Origin: UKL13-2 sp044228625
GTDB lineage: Bacteria > Pseudomonadota > Gammaproteobacteria > Burkholderiales > Usitatibacteraceae
Reading direction: 5' to 3'
Assembly (NCBI GenBank): GCA_044228625.1
Contig: JBGAUM010000003.1
Span: 5,659 to 69,658 of the forward strand
DNA: 64,000 bases
Made by a program: the position numbers and the translations under genes. Numbering within the stretch: position 1 is the first letter of the stretch; the number at the start of each line of letters is the position of its first letter. The notes below the pieces were generated by a model. It searched no databases. It had not been told where the DNA came from and saw only the letters and a list, made by a program, of their open reading frames with translations. Shown in pieces: positions 33,528 to 42,783 of the stretch.

Positions 33528-35633
33528 GTGGATTTCGATCCGGCCATCAATTCCCGATTTGAAAGCGAAATAGCGCGCTACAACGAGTGGCGTGAAGGCT
33601 TGACGCGTGCGGTGCACGACTACCACGATTGGCTCGAGCGCACCAATCAGCTGGACGTGCAGCAATCGATTCGCTTTTACGACCTGCTGGAAACCTTGAA
33701 CCGCGGCCGCCTGCAATTGGCCTTCCTCGCGGAGTTTTCACGCGGCAAGTCCGAATTGATCAATGCCCTGTTTTTCTCGAGCTTCAAGGAACGGTTGTTG
33801 CCGTCGGATGTGGGCCGCACGACGATGTGTCCGACCGAGTTGTTTCACGATCCGAACGAGGAGCCGTACCTCAAGCTGCTGTCGGTGGAAACGCGTTACC
33901 GCGACGAATCGATTTCGCAGCTCAAGAACATGCCCGTCGAATGGTCGAAGATTCGCCTGAATGTCGACAGCGTGAAGGAAATGAAGCAGGCCCTGTCTGC
34001 TTTGGCCGACACCAAACGGGTGTACGCCCTGGATGCGCGCATGATGGGCCTGTTGCCGATGTTTGACGAATCCGGCGAGGGCCCGAAGGAAGACGACATT
34101 GTGGAAGTGCCGGCGTGGCGCTATGCCATGATCAACTATCCGCATCCGCTGCTGTCCAATGGCCTGTCGGTGCTGGACACGCCCGGGTTGAACGCCTTGG
34201 GACTGGAACCGGAACTGACCTTGTCGACCGTTCCCAATGCGCATGCCGTGCTGTTTCTGCTCTCCATCGACACCGGCGTCACCAAATCCGACCTCGAGAT
34301 TTGGGAGCGCTACGTGAAGACCGGCCTGCCCGCCAAGATGGCGGTGCTGAACAAGGTCGACCTGATGTGGGACGAGTTGAAAACCCAGGACGAGATCAAC
34401 GCCGGCATCAAGCGCATGGTGGAAACGACCGCGGGACAGCTTGGCTTGCCGGCGGAAAAAGTGTTTCCGATCTCCGCGCAAAAGGCGTTGCTGGGGCGCA
34501 TCAAGGGCGACCGCGAGTTGGTCGTCAAGTCCGGGATTGAGCCGCTGGAAACGTACCTCGCCAACGAAATCGTCCCGATCAAGCGGCAGCTGTTGGCCAA
34601 GGCGGTGACCAACGAAATCGGCTCAATGATGGTGGCGTCGCACCGGAGCTGCGCGCAAAAACTGGAGGCCAACCAGGCGCAATTGAACGAACTGGCTGAT
34701 TTGGCGGGAAAGAGCCGCGACATCACCATGAAACTCTGGCAAAAGGTCAACGAAGAAAAAGAGGCATACAACAATGCCCTTTCCGAATACAAGGTGATCC
34801 GCACCACTTTCAACCAGAAGCGCAACTCGCTGATGGATGTATTCAATCCGACCCGTCTCGATGTGCTGTGTTCGAAGAGCCTGCAGGCCATCAATGATTC
34901 GTGGACGACACCGGGATTGACGCGCGGCATGCGCGAACTGATCAAGTTGGTCGGCGCGGAGTTCCAGGCGGTCTCGATGGCCGGTGGTGACATCCTGCGT
35001 CTCATGGAAGGCGCGTACAACACGTTCCATGAGCGCTTCAAGTTTGCCAAGATGGATTTCCCCCCGCTGGATTTCGCGGAGCCGCAACGAAGATTGGGGC
35101 TTCTGGTCACCAAGACGGAGAATTTCTGCAAAGACCCGGTCAACATCATGATGACCGAGAAGCGTTTCATGGTGCGCAAGTTCTGGCGCATGCTGGTCGA
35201 CGAGGCGCGCAAGATTTTCAATGATGCCCGCAGTGAAACCGAGCGATGGATTGCGGCCGTACCCCTGCCGCTGGAAACCCAGATCAAGGATCACAAAGCG
35301 CAATTGCAACAACGTCTCGATGCGTTGGCCAAGGTCAACGAACGCGGCGGCGCAATCAAAGAGGAGGTCGCCAAGCTGCAGGCCCAGCGCGCCGAGATCC
35401 AGGCTCGCGTGACGATGATCACGTCCCTCATTCTCAAGGTGCGGGAGGCCAGTCCGCCCTCCAGCGCAGCATCACTCCCAAAGCCGGCCGCGCCGGTTGC
35501 TGCGCCTGCAGCACCAGCTGCCGAAACGCCCCCTGATTTTCTGAAGACCACCCGCACCGTGGCGCCCACGGGCCCGGCCAAAGAGTTCCTGACGACCCAG
35601 AAACTCGATTTGAACGCGATGCGCGAAAACTGA
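33528..35633 (+). CDS. Bacterial dynamin-like GTPase
   Basis: 701 residues from GTG 33528, which has AAGGAAGG upstream; a TTG at 33483 is the longer alternative. The GTPase domain shows AEFSRGKSE (G1, about 68-76), TTMCPTE (G2), DTPGLN (G3, near 209) and NKVD (G4, near 282). Then follow about 300 residues of charged helices (390-650), as in the neck and trunk of dynamins, and an Ala/Pro-rich linker with a short C-terminal motif. No obvious membrane helix is seen, so membrane contact would be through the helical tip. It stands alone with no second dynamin partner. Dynamins remodel membranes; the role here is unknown. Confidence 0.85.
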   Translation: MDFDPAINSRFESEIARYNEWREGLTRAVHDYHDWLERTNQLDVQQSIRFYDLLETLNRGRLQLAFLAEFSRGKSELINALFFSSFKERLLPSDVGRTTMCPTELFHDPNEEPYLKLLSVETRYRDESISQLKNMPVEWSKIRLNVDSVKEMKQALSALADTKRVYALDARMMGLLPMFDESGEGPKEDDIVEVPAWRYAMINYPHPLLSNGLSVLDTPGLNALGLEPELTLSTVPNAHAVLFLLSIDTGVTKSDLEIWERYVKTGLPAKMAVLNKVDLMWDELKTQDEINAGIKRMVETTAGQLGLPAEKVFPISAQKALLGRIKGDRELVVKSGIEPLETYLANEIVPIKRQLLAKAVTNEIGSMMVASHRSCAQKLEANQAQLNELADLAGKSRDITMKLWQKVNEEKEAYNNALSEYKVIRTTFNQKRNSLMDVFNPTRLDVLCSKSLQAINDSWTTPGLTRGMRELIKLVGAEFQAVSMAGGDILRLMEGAYNTFHERFKFAKMDFPPLDFAEPQRRLGLLVTKTENFCKDPVNIMMTEKRFMVRKFWRMLVDEARKIFNDARSETERWIAAVPLPLETQIKDHKAQLQQRLDALAKVNERGGAIKEEVAKLQAQRAEIQARVTMITSLILKVREASPPSSAASLPKPAAPVAAPAAPAAETPPDFLKTTRTVAPTGPAKEFLTTQKLDLNAMREN

Positions 35634-35671
35634 GCCGACGTCGCGCCAAGCGATGGGCGACGGGATCGCCG

Positions 35672-37123
35672 TCAGACCAGGATGACGTCAAACTGCTCCT
35701 GTGTGTACGACGATTCAACCGACAGGGTGATGGGTTTGCCGATGAAATCCTCCAGCATGGTCATGCTCGAGGATTCCTCGTCCAGAAAGCGATCAATGAC
35801 GGTTTGCGATGCCAGGATGCGGAATTCCTTGGCGTCAAACTGGCGCGCGGAGCGCAGTACCTCGCGCAGGACTTCATAGCAAACGGTTTGGGCGGAACGA
35901 ATTTCACCGCGCCCCTTGCACGTCGGGCAGGGTTCGCAGAGCACGTGGGCCAGGGATTCGCGCGTTCGTTTGCGCGTCATTTCCACCAGCCCCAACTGTG
36001 AAAATCCGTTGACCGTGACGCGTGTGCGGTCGCGCAACAGCGCTTTGTTGAATTCGGCCAGGACAGCATTGCGGTGTTCGAGGGTGTCCATGTCGATGAA
36101 GTCGACGATGATGATGCCCCCCAAGTTGCGCAGCCTCAGTTGGCGCGCAATCGCCTGCGCTGCCTCCAGATTGGTCTTGAAAATGGTGTCGTCAAAACTG
36201 CGGCCTGACACAAAAGCCCCGGTGTTCACATCGACGGTGGTCAGCGCCTCGGTCTGGTCGAAAATGACGTATCCGCCGGATTTCAGGTCCACGCGCCGCT
36301 CCAGCGCGCGGCCGATTTCGTCCTCCACGGCAAACAAGTCGAACAAGGGTCGTTCGCCGTGGTAGTGCTCCAGGACACCCGCGCTGGCTTTCATGTATTG
36401 ATCCGCAAAATTGCGCATGCGTTCGTGGGTCTCGCGCGAATCGACAATCAATCTTTCGGTATCGCGCGTGGCCAGGTCACGCAGGGCACGTAGTGCAAGG
36501 TCGAGATCCTGGTAAAGCAAGGATTGCGCGGCAGCGCTACGCGCCTTTTCGACGATGCTTTTCCAGAGGGCAATCAGGTAGGCAATGTCGGCCGTGAGTT
36601 CCTCGTCATTGGCGGTCTCCGCAACGGTTCGCACGATGAATCCGCCAGCCTCCCCCTCAGGCATCAGTTGATGTACCTTTTCCCGCAGGTGTTCGCGTTC
36701 GGCCTCGTCTTCAATGCGCTGCGAGATGCCGATATGCTGTTCGCCGGGGAGGTAGACCAGCAAACGGCCCGCGATCGAGATCTGCGTCGAAAGGCGCGCT
36801 CCCTTGCTCCCGATCGGGTCCTTGATCACCTGGACGACTAGCGTTTGTCCCTCATGGAGGATGCGCTCGATGGGCTTCTGCTCGCCGTTCTTGTTGGCCG
36901 CCCAAATGTCCGCCACGTGCAAGAAGGCCGCACGCGCCAGGCCAATTTCGATGAACGCCGACTGCATGCCGGGCAGCACGCGCCCCACTCGACCAAGGTA
37001 AATATTGCCGACCAACCCCCGGTTCGAAGAGCGCTCGACGTGCAGCTCCTGCACGGCGCCTTGCTCCAATACCGCTACACGTGTCTCCTGGGGAGTCACG
37101 TTGATCAAGATCTGCTCGTTCAC
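35672..37123 (-). CDS. rng: Ribonuclease G
   Basis: 483 residues from GTG 37123, preceded by TGGAGCACTGCC. Escherichia coli RNase G has 489. The S1 domain covers about 38-125 (VGNIYLGRVGRVLPGMQSAF), then an RNase H-like part and the DNase I-like catalytic part with IIVDFIDMD. The zinc-link motif CEPCPTC is near 405. There is no long disordered tail, which separates it from RNase E. It cuts single-stranded RNA and matures 16S rRNA 5' ends. Last gene of the holA...rng group. Confidence 0.95.
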   Translation of the reverse strand: MNEQILINVTPQETRVAVLEQGAVQELHVERSSNRGLVGNIYLGRVGRVLPGMQSAFIEIGLARAAFLHVADIWAANKNGEQKPIERILHEGQTLVVQVIKDPIGSKGARLSTQISIAGRLLVYLPGEQHIGISQRIEDEAEREHLREKVHQLMPEGEAGGFIVRTVAETANDEELTADIAYLIALWKSIVEKARSAAAQSLLYQDLDLALRALRDLATRDTERLIVDSRETHERMRNFADQYMKASAGVLEHYHGERPLFDLFAVEDEIGRALERRVDLKSGGYVIFDQTEALTTVDVNTGAFVSGRSFDDTIFKTNLEAAQAIARQLRLRNLGGIIIVDFIDMDTLEHRNAVLAEFNKALLRDRTRVTVNGFSQLGLVEMTRKRTRESLAHVLCEPCPTCKGRGEIRSAQTVCYEVLREVLRSARQFDAKEFRILASQTVIDRFLDEESSSMTMLEDFIGKPITLSVESSYTQEQFDVILV

Positions 37124-37148
37124 GGCAGTGCTCCAAAGTTTTGTGGAG

Positions 37149-37168
37149 CGGTGCCGCACGCGGCACCG
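37149..37168. other. Perfect hairpin in the maf-rng gap
   Basis: CGGTGCCG (37149-37156) pairs with CGGCACCG (37161-37168) around a four-base loop. It lies 12 nt downstream of the maf stop and about 26 nt before the rng start, on the transcribed minus strand. No T run follows. It could shield or expose the rng leader; rne autoregulates through leader hairpins in Escherichia coli, but here this is only an analogy. Confidence 0.5.
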
Positions 37169-37180
37169 TTCGACAACTCC

Positions 37181-37795
37181 TCAGAGCGCGAAACCCGATT
37201 GTCGCAAGAGCTTTGCAGTTTCGCAAAGCGGTAACCCCATGACTCCGGAATAACTACCCGAGATTTTGCTGATGTACTTGGCGGCGAGGCCCTGCACGCC
37301 GTACGCTCCCGCCTTGTCCATGGGTTCGCCAGTGTCCACGTATCGCCGGATATCGTCGATGCTCAATTTGTCAAATGTCACGAAGCTGGTGGAAAGCGCC
37401 TCACGCACCTCCTTGGCGTCCGCAACGGCGACCGCCGTCAGGACCTGGTGCGTTTGGCCGGACAAGCGTTCAAGCATCCCGATCGCCCCGGCCCGATCAG
37501 ACGGCTTGCCGAGAATTGCCGCATCGATCGTCACGGTGGTATCCGCCGTGAGGACCAGACGGTCCGGGAGCTTGCGATCACGCATCGCCCGGCGCGCGGC
37601 CTCTGCCTTCAGGCGCACGACTCTCATGACATAGTCTCGCGGCAACTCATTGGGGCGTGGTGTTTCATCGACATCGAGCCTTTCGCCCTTTTCGCGGAGC
37701 AGCAAGAGCTCGAAATGCACGCCAATCTGGCGCAACAGCTCGCGCCGGCGGGGGCTTTTGGAGGCAAGGTAGATGACATTTGATGGTGCGGCCAT
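37181..37795 (-). CDS. maf: Maf-like nucleoside triphosphate pyrophosphatase
   Basis: 204 residues from ATG 37795; a GTG at 37816 would add seven residues. Family motifs are LASKSPRRRELL at the N terminus, the catalytic Asp in TADTTVTID, and GAYGVQGLAAKYISKISGSYSGVMGLP near the C terminus. It hydrolyses non-canonical or regulatory nucleotides (dTTP/UTP type by the STS-like pattern, which is an inference). A TACAAT hexamer ends six bases before the ATG, so it may also be transcribed without a leader. Confidence 0.93.
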   Translation of the reverse strand: MAAPSNVIYLASKSPRRRELLRQIGVHFELLLLREKGERLDVDETPRPNELPRDYVMRVVRLKAEAARRAMRDRKLPDRLVLTADTTVTIDAAILGKPSDRAGAIGMLERLSGQTHQVLTAVAVADAKEVREALSTSFVTFDKLSIDDIRRYVDTGEPMDKAGAYGVQGLAAKYISKISGSYSGVMGLPLCETAKLLRQSGFAL

Positions 37796-37851
37796 GGGGT
37801 CATTGTACTGGCACACCTTCGGCTAAACCACGATGCGCACAGCCTCAGGAA

Positions 37852-38319
37852 CTATTCTCGATGGTAGGGATGCCCCGCGTTGACGGACCACGCGCGATAG
37901 AGCTGCTCGGCCAATAGGACCCGCACCAACGCGTGAGGCAATGTGCCCCCCGAAAGGGCAATGGTCTTTGTGGCGCTCGACTTGATCTCGGGCGCCAAAC
38001 CGTCGGCGCTGCCAATGATGAATACCGGCTCCGCCCCATCCCGCATCCATTCCTTGAGCCAGGCTGCCAATTGCCGGGTCGTCACCATGGCACCGTGTTC
38101 GTCGAGCACGATTCGCAACGTCCCTTTGGGGCATGCCGCCTCGATGCGGTCGGCTTCCTTGCTCAGCACTTGCGCAACCGTGCGCGCTGCCCGGTCCTCA
38201 GGCTTGAGTTCAATCAGCGCGATGCGCGCCTCGGGGGGCATGCGCTTGGCGAATTCCTGGAAACCGCTTTCCGCCCATGCGGGCATCTTGTGCCCCAGCG
38301 CAAGAATGGTGAGTTTCAT
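37852..38319 (-). CDS. rlmH: 23S rRNA pseudouridine-1915 N3-methyltransferase RlmH
   Basis: 155 residues, the usual length of this SPOUT enzyme. It starts MKLTILALGHKMPAW. The trefoil-knot SAM region is FIIGSADGLAPEIKSSA with ALSGGTLPHALVRVLLAEQLYRAW, and it ends in the family tail GHPYHRE. It methylates pseudouridine 1915 in helix 69 of 23S rRNA on assembled ribosomes. It follows rsfS by 150 nt, an unusually wide gap in this operon; no gene is seen in that gap. Confidence 0.96.
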   Translation of the reverse strand: MKLTILALGHKMPAWAESGFQEFAKRMPPEARIALIELKPEDRAARTVAQVLSKEADRIEAACPKGTLRIVLDEHGAMVTTRQLAAWLKEWMRDGAEPVFIIGSADGLAPEIKSSATKTIALSGGTLPHALVRVLLAEQLYRAWSVNAGHPYHRE

Positions 38320-38469
38320 GCGGGCTTACCCGCCAGCAATCAGAAATGTGCATGGGGCGTGGCGCCCTTGCGACACAGGAGAAATCCATTGCGTTGGCAG
38401 ATGCCGCGTTTGGTGACGGCCAAGTCCGCAGCACCAGCCGACACTCTGCATCATTCGCGTCGCGTGCAT

Positions 38470-39024
38470 TCAGCCTTTGGACTTCCGGGTCGCGGGCTTC
38501 GTCGTTGCGGAAGGCTTTTTTGCCATTGGTTTCTTCTTCGCGGCGGGTTTCTTTTCGGTTGGCTTCTTTGCTACAGGTTTCTTTTTGGCGACAGGCTTCT
38601 TGGCGACGGGTTTCTTGGCCGCAGGTTTCTTTGCAGCCGGTTTCTTGTTGGCGGGCTTCTTCTCGGCAGCAGCCTTCTTTTCCGCGGGCGGATAAATGCG
38701 TTTGCCTTCCGCCCAAAGCTGTTCCAGTTGATAGTGCGCGCGCACGGCCGGCTGCATGACATGGACCACCACATCGCCGCAGTCCACCAGCACCCACTCG
38801 CCACTGTCCTCGCCCTCGCTGCCGAAGATATGGCCGCCGTTTTCCTTGACCTTGTCAACAACGCTCCGCGCAAGCGCCTTGGTTTGGCGCGTCGAATCCG
38901 CAGAGGCGATGGCAATGAAATCGAACACAGAGGTCAGCTTTCGGACGTCAAGCATCACGATGTCCTTGCCTTTGATGTCCTCGAGGGCGTCGATGACGAT
39001 ATCGGTGATTTTTTTCTTGGCCAA
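38470..39024 (-). CDS. rsfS: Ribosome silencing factor RsfS with long Lys/Ala/Pro tail
   Basis: 184 residues from TTG 39024, whose AAGGAG ribosome-binding site lies in the end of nadD. Residues 1-115 are the normal RsfS domain (ALEDIKGKDIVMLDVRKLTSVFDFI, GEWVLVDCGDVVVHVMQPAVRAHYQLEQLW). RsfS binds ribosomal protein uL14 and blocks subunit joining in starvation. The remaining 70 residues are a repetitive tail of KKPAAKKPVAKK type, like histone H1 or AlgP tails. The tail is highly basic and likely binds nucleic acid, perhaps rRNA. Confidence 0.93.
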   Translation of the reverse strand: MAKKKITDIVIDALEDIKGKDIVMLDVRKLTSVFDFIAIASADSTRQTKALARSVVDKVKENGGHIFGSEGEDSGEWVLVDCGDVVVHVMQPAVRAHYQLEQLWAEGKRIYPPAEKKAAAEKKPANKKPAAKKPAAKKPVAKKPVAKKKPVAKKPTEKKPAAKKKPMAKKPSATTKPATRKSKG

Positions 39025-39031
39025 GTGAAGG

Positions 39032-39652
39032 TCACTCCTTGTAGAGATGGTGCGTTTGAATATAGTCGCAAACAGCGTCAGTGATAAGGCCGCGCGCAGA
39101 GCCTCCTTTTGCCACTAGGGCGCGGATCTGCGTCGAAGAAACGTCGGGCGTCGCGATCGGCAGGTGTATGGCACAGCCGCCCGGCCGCAGTCGTGCCACT
39201 TCAAGTGTTACAAAGCGCTCGTTCGGCGGCGAGGCCGCAGACGCGTCGTCCCGCATCACTACGGCAAAATGTGTCAATGCGCGCAGGTCGGCCGCACGAT
39301 GCCACGTCGAAATTTTGGCATAGGCATCGCTCCCGATCAGCCAGAAGAACACGCAAGCATCCCCAACCTCGCCGCGCAGCTCGGACAATGTGTCGACCGT
39401 GTAGGTGGGCCCGGTTCGACGCAATTCCCGCGTATCGAGGATTGCGTTGAAGTCTTCCGCCATGGCCAGCTTCAACATGGCCACGCGATGATGGGCAGGC
39501 GTGATTGGGCGATCGGACTTTTGCCAGGGGTCGCCTGCCGGCAACACCCGCAATTCATCCAACGCCAAGGCGCGCTGCGCCTCCCGCATGACCGCCAGAT
39601 GCCCGGCATGAACAGGGTCAAACGTTCCGCCAAAGAGCCCGATCACCTTCAA
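39032..39652 (-). CDS. nadD: Nicotinate-nucleotide adenylyltransferase
   Basis: 206 residues from TTG 39652, with GTG 39646 as an alternative start two codons later. The nucleotidyltransferase motif GGTFDPVHAGHL is at the N terminus, and DVSSTQIRALV near residue 170 is the ISSTxxR-type motif. It joins nicotinate mononucleotide to AMP in NAD synthesis. It sits between proA and rsfS, as is conserved in betaproteobacteria. Confidence 0.95.
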   Translation of the reverse strand: MKVIGLFGGTFDPVHAGHLAVMREAQRALALDELRVLPAGDPWQKSDRPITPAHHRVAMLKLAMAEDFNAILDTRELRRTGPTYTVDTLSELRGEVGDACVFFWLIGSDAYAKISTWHRAADLRALTHFAVVMRDDASAASPPNERFVTLEVARLRPGGCAIHLPIATPDVSSTQIRALVAKGGSARGLITDAVCDYIQTHHLYKE

Positions 39653-39661
39653 AGCAAGCGA

Positions 39662-40972
39662 CTAGGTGCGTATTTCGCCATGCCCGCGGACGATCCACTT
39701 TTCCGAAGTCAGGCCCATCAGCCCCACCGGTCCGCGGGCATGCAACTTGTCCGTCGAAATGCCGATCTCTGCACCAAGGCCGAACTCAAATCCATCCGCA
39801 AACCGGGTGGACGCATTCACCATCACCGACGCCGAATCAACCTCCCGCAGGAATCGCTCCGCATGCGTGGCGTTGCGGGTCACGATCGCGTCGGTATGCT
39901 GTGAACTGAAGGTCGCGATGTGCTCGATGGCCTGGTCGAGGCCATCGACGATGCGAATCGACACGATGGGAGCAAGGTACTCGGTGTGAAAGTCATCCTC
40001 GGTGGCGGTCACCACCTTTGGCAAGGCCGCAAGATCAAGGAAAGCTTTCGATTCGGCGCAGGCACGCATCTCGACGCCTTTTGCCGCATAGATGGCGCCG
40101 ATGCGGGGCAGGAACATTGACGCTTCGGAGCGCGCGACCAACAAGGTCTCCATCGTATTGCAAGTGGAATATCGCTGCGTCTTGGCATTGTCGGCAATGC
40201 GAAGCGCCATTTCGAGGTCAGCCCCCGAATCCACATACACGTGGCAGATGCCATCCAGATGCTTCAGGACGGGAATTCTCGATTCCTCGGCGACGCGCGC
40301 AATCAGGCTTTTTCCGCCCCGTGGAATGATGATGTCGATGTATTCCTTCATGCCCAACAGTATGCCGACGGCAGACCGGTCCGTCGTCGGGATGAGTTGC
40401 ACGGCGTCTTCTGGAAGCTTCGCAGTTTGGAGGCCGGCCACAAACGCCGCGTGAATGGCGCCATTGCTCTCGAACGCCTCGGATCCCCCGCGAAGGATGC
40501 AGGCATTCCCGGCCATGAGGCACAGCGCTGCCGCGTCCGCCGTGACGTTCGGGCGGGATTCATAGATCATGCCGATCACACCCAGCGGAACGCGCATCCT
40601 CGATAGTGAAATGCCCGTGGGCCGTACTTCCGGGGGCGTTTCCGAGCCGATGGGATCCGGGAGCGCGGCCACTTGTGCAACCCCGTCCGCCATCGCTGAA
40701 ATCGATTTCTCCGTGATTCGCAATCGGTCCACGAATGCCTCGTCGCTGCCCGATGTCACCGCTCGTTCAATATCGACGGCATTCGCATTCAAAATCGCGC
40801 CTGACTGCGAGCGCAATGTGTCGGCCGCGGCGATCAGTGCCGCACGCTTTTGTGCAGTGGGGGCGGATGCCAAGACACGGGACGCTTCGCGTGCGCGTGC
40901 GCCCATGGCGTGCAACATGGCCGGAATATCGGCAACCCATGCCGGTTCAACCCAGTCGTTCATGCGGCTCAT
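39662..40972 (-). CDS. proA: Gamma-glutamyl phosphate reductase
   Basis: 436 residues. ATG 40972 and ATG 40963 are both possible starts. The aldehyde dehydrogenase-like fold has the cofactor region VIYESRPNVTADAAALC, the catalytic Cys in KTQRYSTCNTMETLL, and FADGFEFGLGAEIGISTDKLHARGPVGL near the C terminus. It reduces glutamyl phosphate to glutamate semialdehyde in proline synthesis. proB is not adjacent. It follows holA by 9 nt. Confidence 0.96.
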   Translation of the reverse strand: MSRMNDWVEPAWVADIPAMLHAMGARAREASRVLASAPTAQKRAALIAAADTLRSQSGAILNANAVDIERAVTSGSDEAFVDRLRITEKSISAMADGVAQVAALPDPIGSETPPEVRPTGISLSRMRVPLGVIGMIYESRPNVTADAAALCLMAGNACILRGGSEAFESNGAIHAAFVAGLQTAKLPEDAVQLIPTTDRSAVGILLGMKEYIDIIIPRGGKSLIARVAEESRIPVLKHLDGICHVYVDSGADLEMALRIADNAKTQRYSTCNTMETLLVARSEASMFLPRIGAIYAAKGVEMRACAESKAFLDLAALPKVVTATEDDFHTEYLAPIVSIRIVDGLDQAIEHIATFSSQHTDAIVTRNATHAERFLREVDSASVMVNASTRFADGFEFGLGAEIGISTDKLHARGPVGLMGLTSEKWIVRGHGEIRT

Positions 40973-40981
40973 TTGCCGAGG

Positions 40982-41975
40982 TTACCTCAACCCCGCATGC
41001 GTGCGCATCAGCGGTTTTCCTGCCATGGCGCAACCCAAATGGGTCAGTGCCTCCCAAGGGTCGTGGATCCCGATGCCCTTCACCAGTCGGTCCACGTCGG
41101 CGGCCATATCCATCAACTCCAAGACAGAACGCGGTGAATGGCGTTTGGCCAATCGATCAAGTGTTCGCGCTTTGGCTGGGTGGGGATACCGACCCGCCTC
41201 TGTGGCGTTGACCATGCGCGCCAATAGGCGAAGTTCATTGGCCACCAGCCACAATAAATAAGGCAGGGCCTCGCCCTCGGCTTTTAGGCCTTCAATGACA
41301 CGCTGCACTCGCGCGGCATCACCGGCAGAAATCGCTTCTAGTACGGTCGTCGCCTCAAAACGTGCGACATCGGCCACACCATGTTCAATCGACGCTTGTG
41401 AAATCTCACCGGCGGGGCAAAGCAAAGCCAATTTGTCGATCTCCTGCTTGGCGGCGAGAAGATTCCCCTCGAGCCGGTCCGCGAGCACCTCAAGCGCGTC
41501 GGGCGACGCCGATTGGCCCTGCCGCGCAAGGCGCGTCCTCAACCAAGCTGGGAGGCGTTCTCGATCAACCGGCTTGGATTCAATCATTACGGCGGCATCC
41601 AATAAAGCGAGGAACCACTTCGCTTTCTGGCCTTGCCAGTCAATCTCTGGCAGGGTGATTAACGTTACTGTGTCGGGCGGCAGTCTTGAACAGTACGACT
41701 CGATCGCCGGACCGCCCTCTCGCCCAGGCTTGCCGCTTGGGATTCGCAACTCGACAAGGCGGCGAGAGGCAAAGAGTGACATTTCGTTCGACGCGGCGAG
41801 AAACGTCGTCCAGTCAAAACCAGGCTCCGCCATGAAAACCACCCGCTCAGTGTAGCCCTCCGCCGCGGCTTTCGCGCGTAGCGCATCTGCAGTTTCAAGC
41901 GCACCAAGGGGCTCTGTGCCGTAAATGGCATACAACGGCCGAAGCGGCGCCTTGGAAAAGTCGATGAGGGACACG
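40982..41975 (-). CDS. holA: DNA polymerase III delta subunit
   Basis: 330 residues from GTG 41975; an in-frame ATG at 42037 would give 351 residues with a Gln/Lys-rich lead that does not look like HolA. The N-terminal block LRPLYAIYGTEPLGALETAD matches the HolA pattern of a hydrophobic strand, GxEP and helix. The middle has DALEVLADRLEGNLLAAKQEIDKL, the collar-type signature. Delta opens the beta clamp. The usual upstream genes leuS and lptE are absent; a fimbrial operon lies there. Confidence 0.9.
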
Positions 41976-42166
41976 ATATGGATGTCGGGCTGAGGTCCGC
42001 CATTTTGACCTTCTTTCCGCTGGTCGGGGCATTCCAACCGATGGTCGGGCTGCCCATTTTTTTGCGGCCTGAATTTTCAATCCGTAACAATCCAGGGAGC
42101 ACTAAGTGCGAAAAAACACAGACTTAGCGCGGAGACATCCTTAAAGTGGGAACTGTGCGCCGGACA

Positions 42167-42188
42167 GGTTTCCGGAATGCAGGAAACC
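42167..42188. promoter_or_regulatory. Inverted repeat upstream of the fimbrial operon
   Basis: GGTTTCC (42167-42173) and GGAAACC (42182-42188) are perfectly complementary, with an eight-base spacer. The dyad lies 39 nt before the pilin start codon, in the gap to divergent holA. It may be a repressor or activator site, or a hairpin in the leader that protects the abundant pilin message. Confidence 0.45.
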
Positions 42189-42227
42189 CATTCATTGAGA
42201 AATCATTTTGATCCCAGGAGTCCAATC

Positions 42228-42725
42228 ATGAAGAAACTGATACTTGCCGCTTCCATCGCAGCCGCTGTTGCCGGATTGTCAGCGCCATTGCAGGCCGCCA
42301 CCGTCAACAGCAACTTCACCGTTTCCGTCACGCTAGACGCACGGTGCACGGCAAACAATTCCGGAACGCAGACGGTGAACTTCGGCACGTACACAGCCTT
42401 CGGTGCTGCGGTTACTGCGCCCAATGTCAACTTGACTTTCGACTGCACCCGGAATTTGGCTGCACCGACAGTAGGATTCGACACGGGTTCTGCGTATGGC
42501 GTCCTTGCCGGATTGAATTACCAATTGACCAATGGTGCGCCGTCCAAGACGACCACTGGTACGGCTGCAACGGCTGTTGCGGGCGGAATTGGGTCGGCGG
42601 ACACCTGGACCGTGGCTGTGGGTGGCACGATGGCGGCAAACCAAGCCGGCGATTGTGCGGGAGGTACGCAAACCTCTTGCAACACGGCGACGACCGCAAC
42701 ACGCACGCTGATCCTGACATATTGA
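42228..42725 (+). CDS. Spore coat protein U-domain fimbrial subunit (Csu-type pilin)
   Basis: 165 residues from ATG 42228 with CCAGGAG upstream. A signal peptide ends at LQAATV. One SCPU domain fills the rest: FTVSVTLDARCTANN at the N terminus, a second Cys in LTFDCTRN, and TRTLILTY at the C terminus, the donor-strand groove end. It is probably the main subunit of an archaic chaperone-usher fibre for attachment and biofilm formation. First gene of a five-gene operon. Confidence 0.9.
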   Translation: MKKLILAASIAAAVAGLSAPLQAATVNSNFTVSVTLDARCTANNSGTQTVNFGTYTAFGAAVTAPNVNLTFDCTRNLAAPTVGFDTGSAYGVLAGLNYQLTNGAPSKTTTGTAATAVAGGIGSADTWTVAVGGTMAANQAGDCAGGTQTSCNTATTATRTLILTY

Positions 42726-42783
42726 TTTTGCGATGACGTGCGGGCCGCTCCTGCGGTGCGCATGCGCAGCGACAGTGCCAGAA

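Noticed and set aside
35639..35662. CGTCGC/GCGACG inverted repeat between the convergent dynamin-like and rng genes as a terminator
   Set aside because: The stem is only six bases with a 12-base loop and there is no T run on either side.
41976..42102. Upstream frames as an lptE remnant before holA
   Set aside because: No lipobox or LptE-like pattern was found in any frame.
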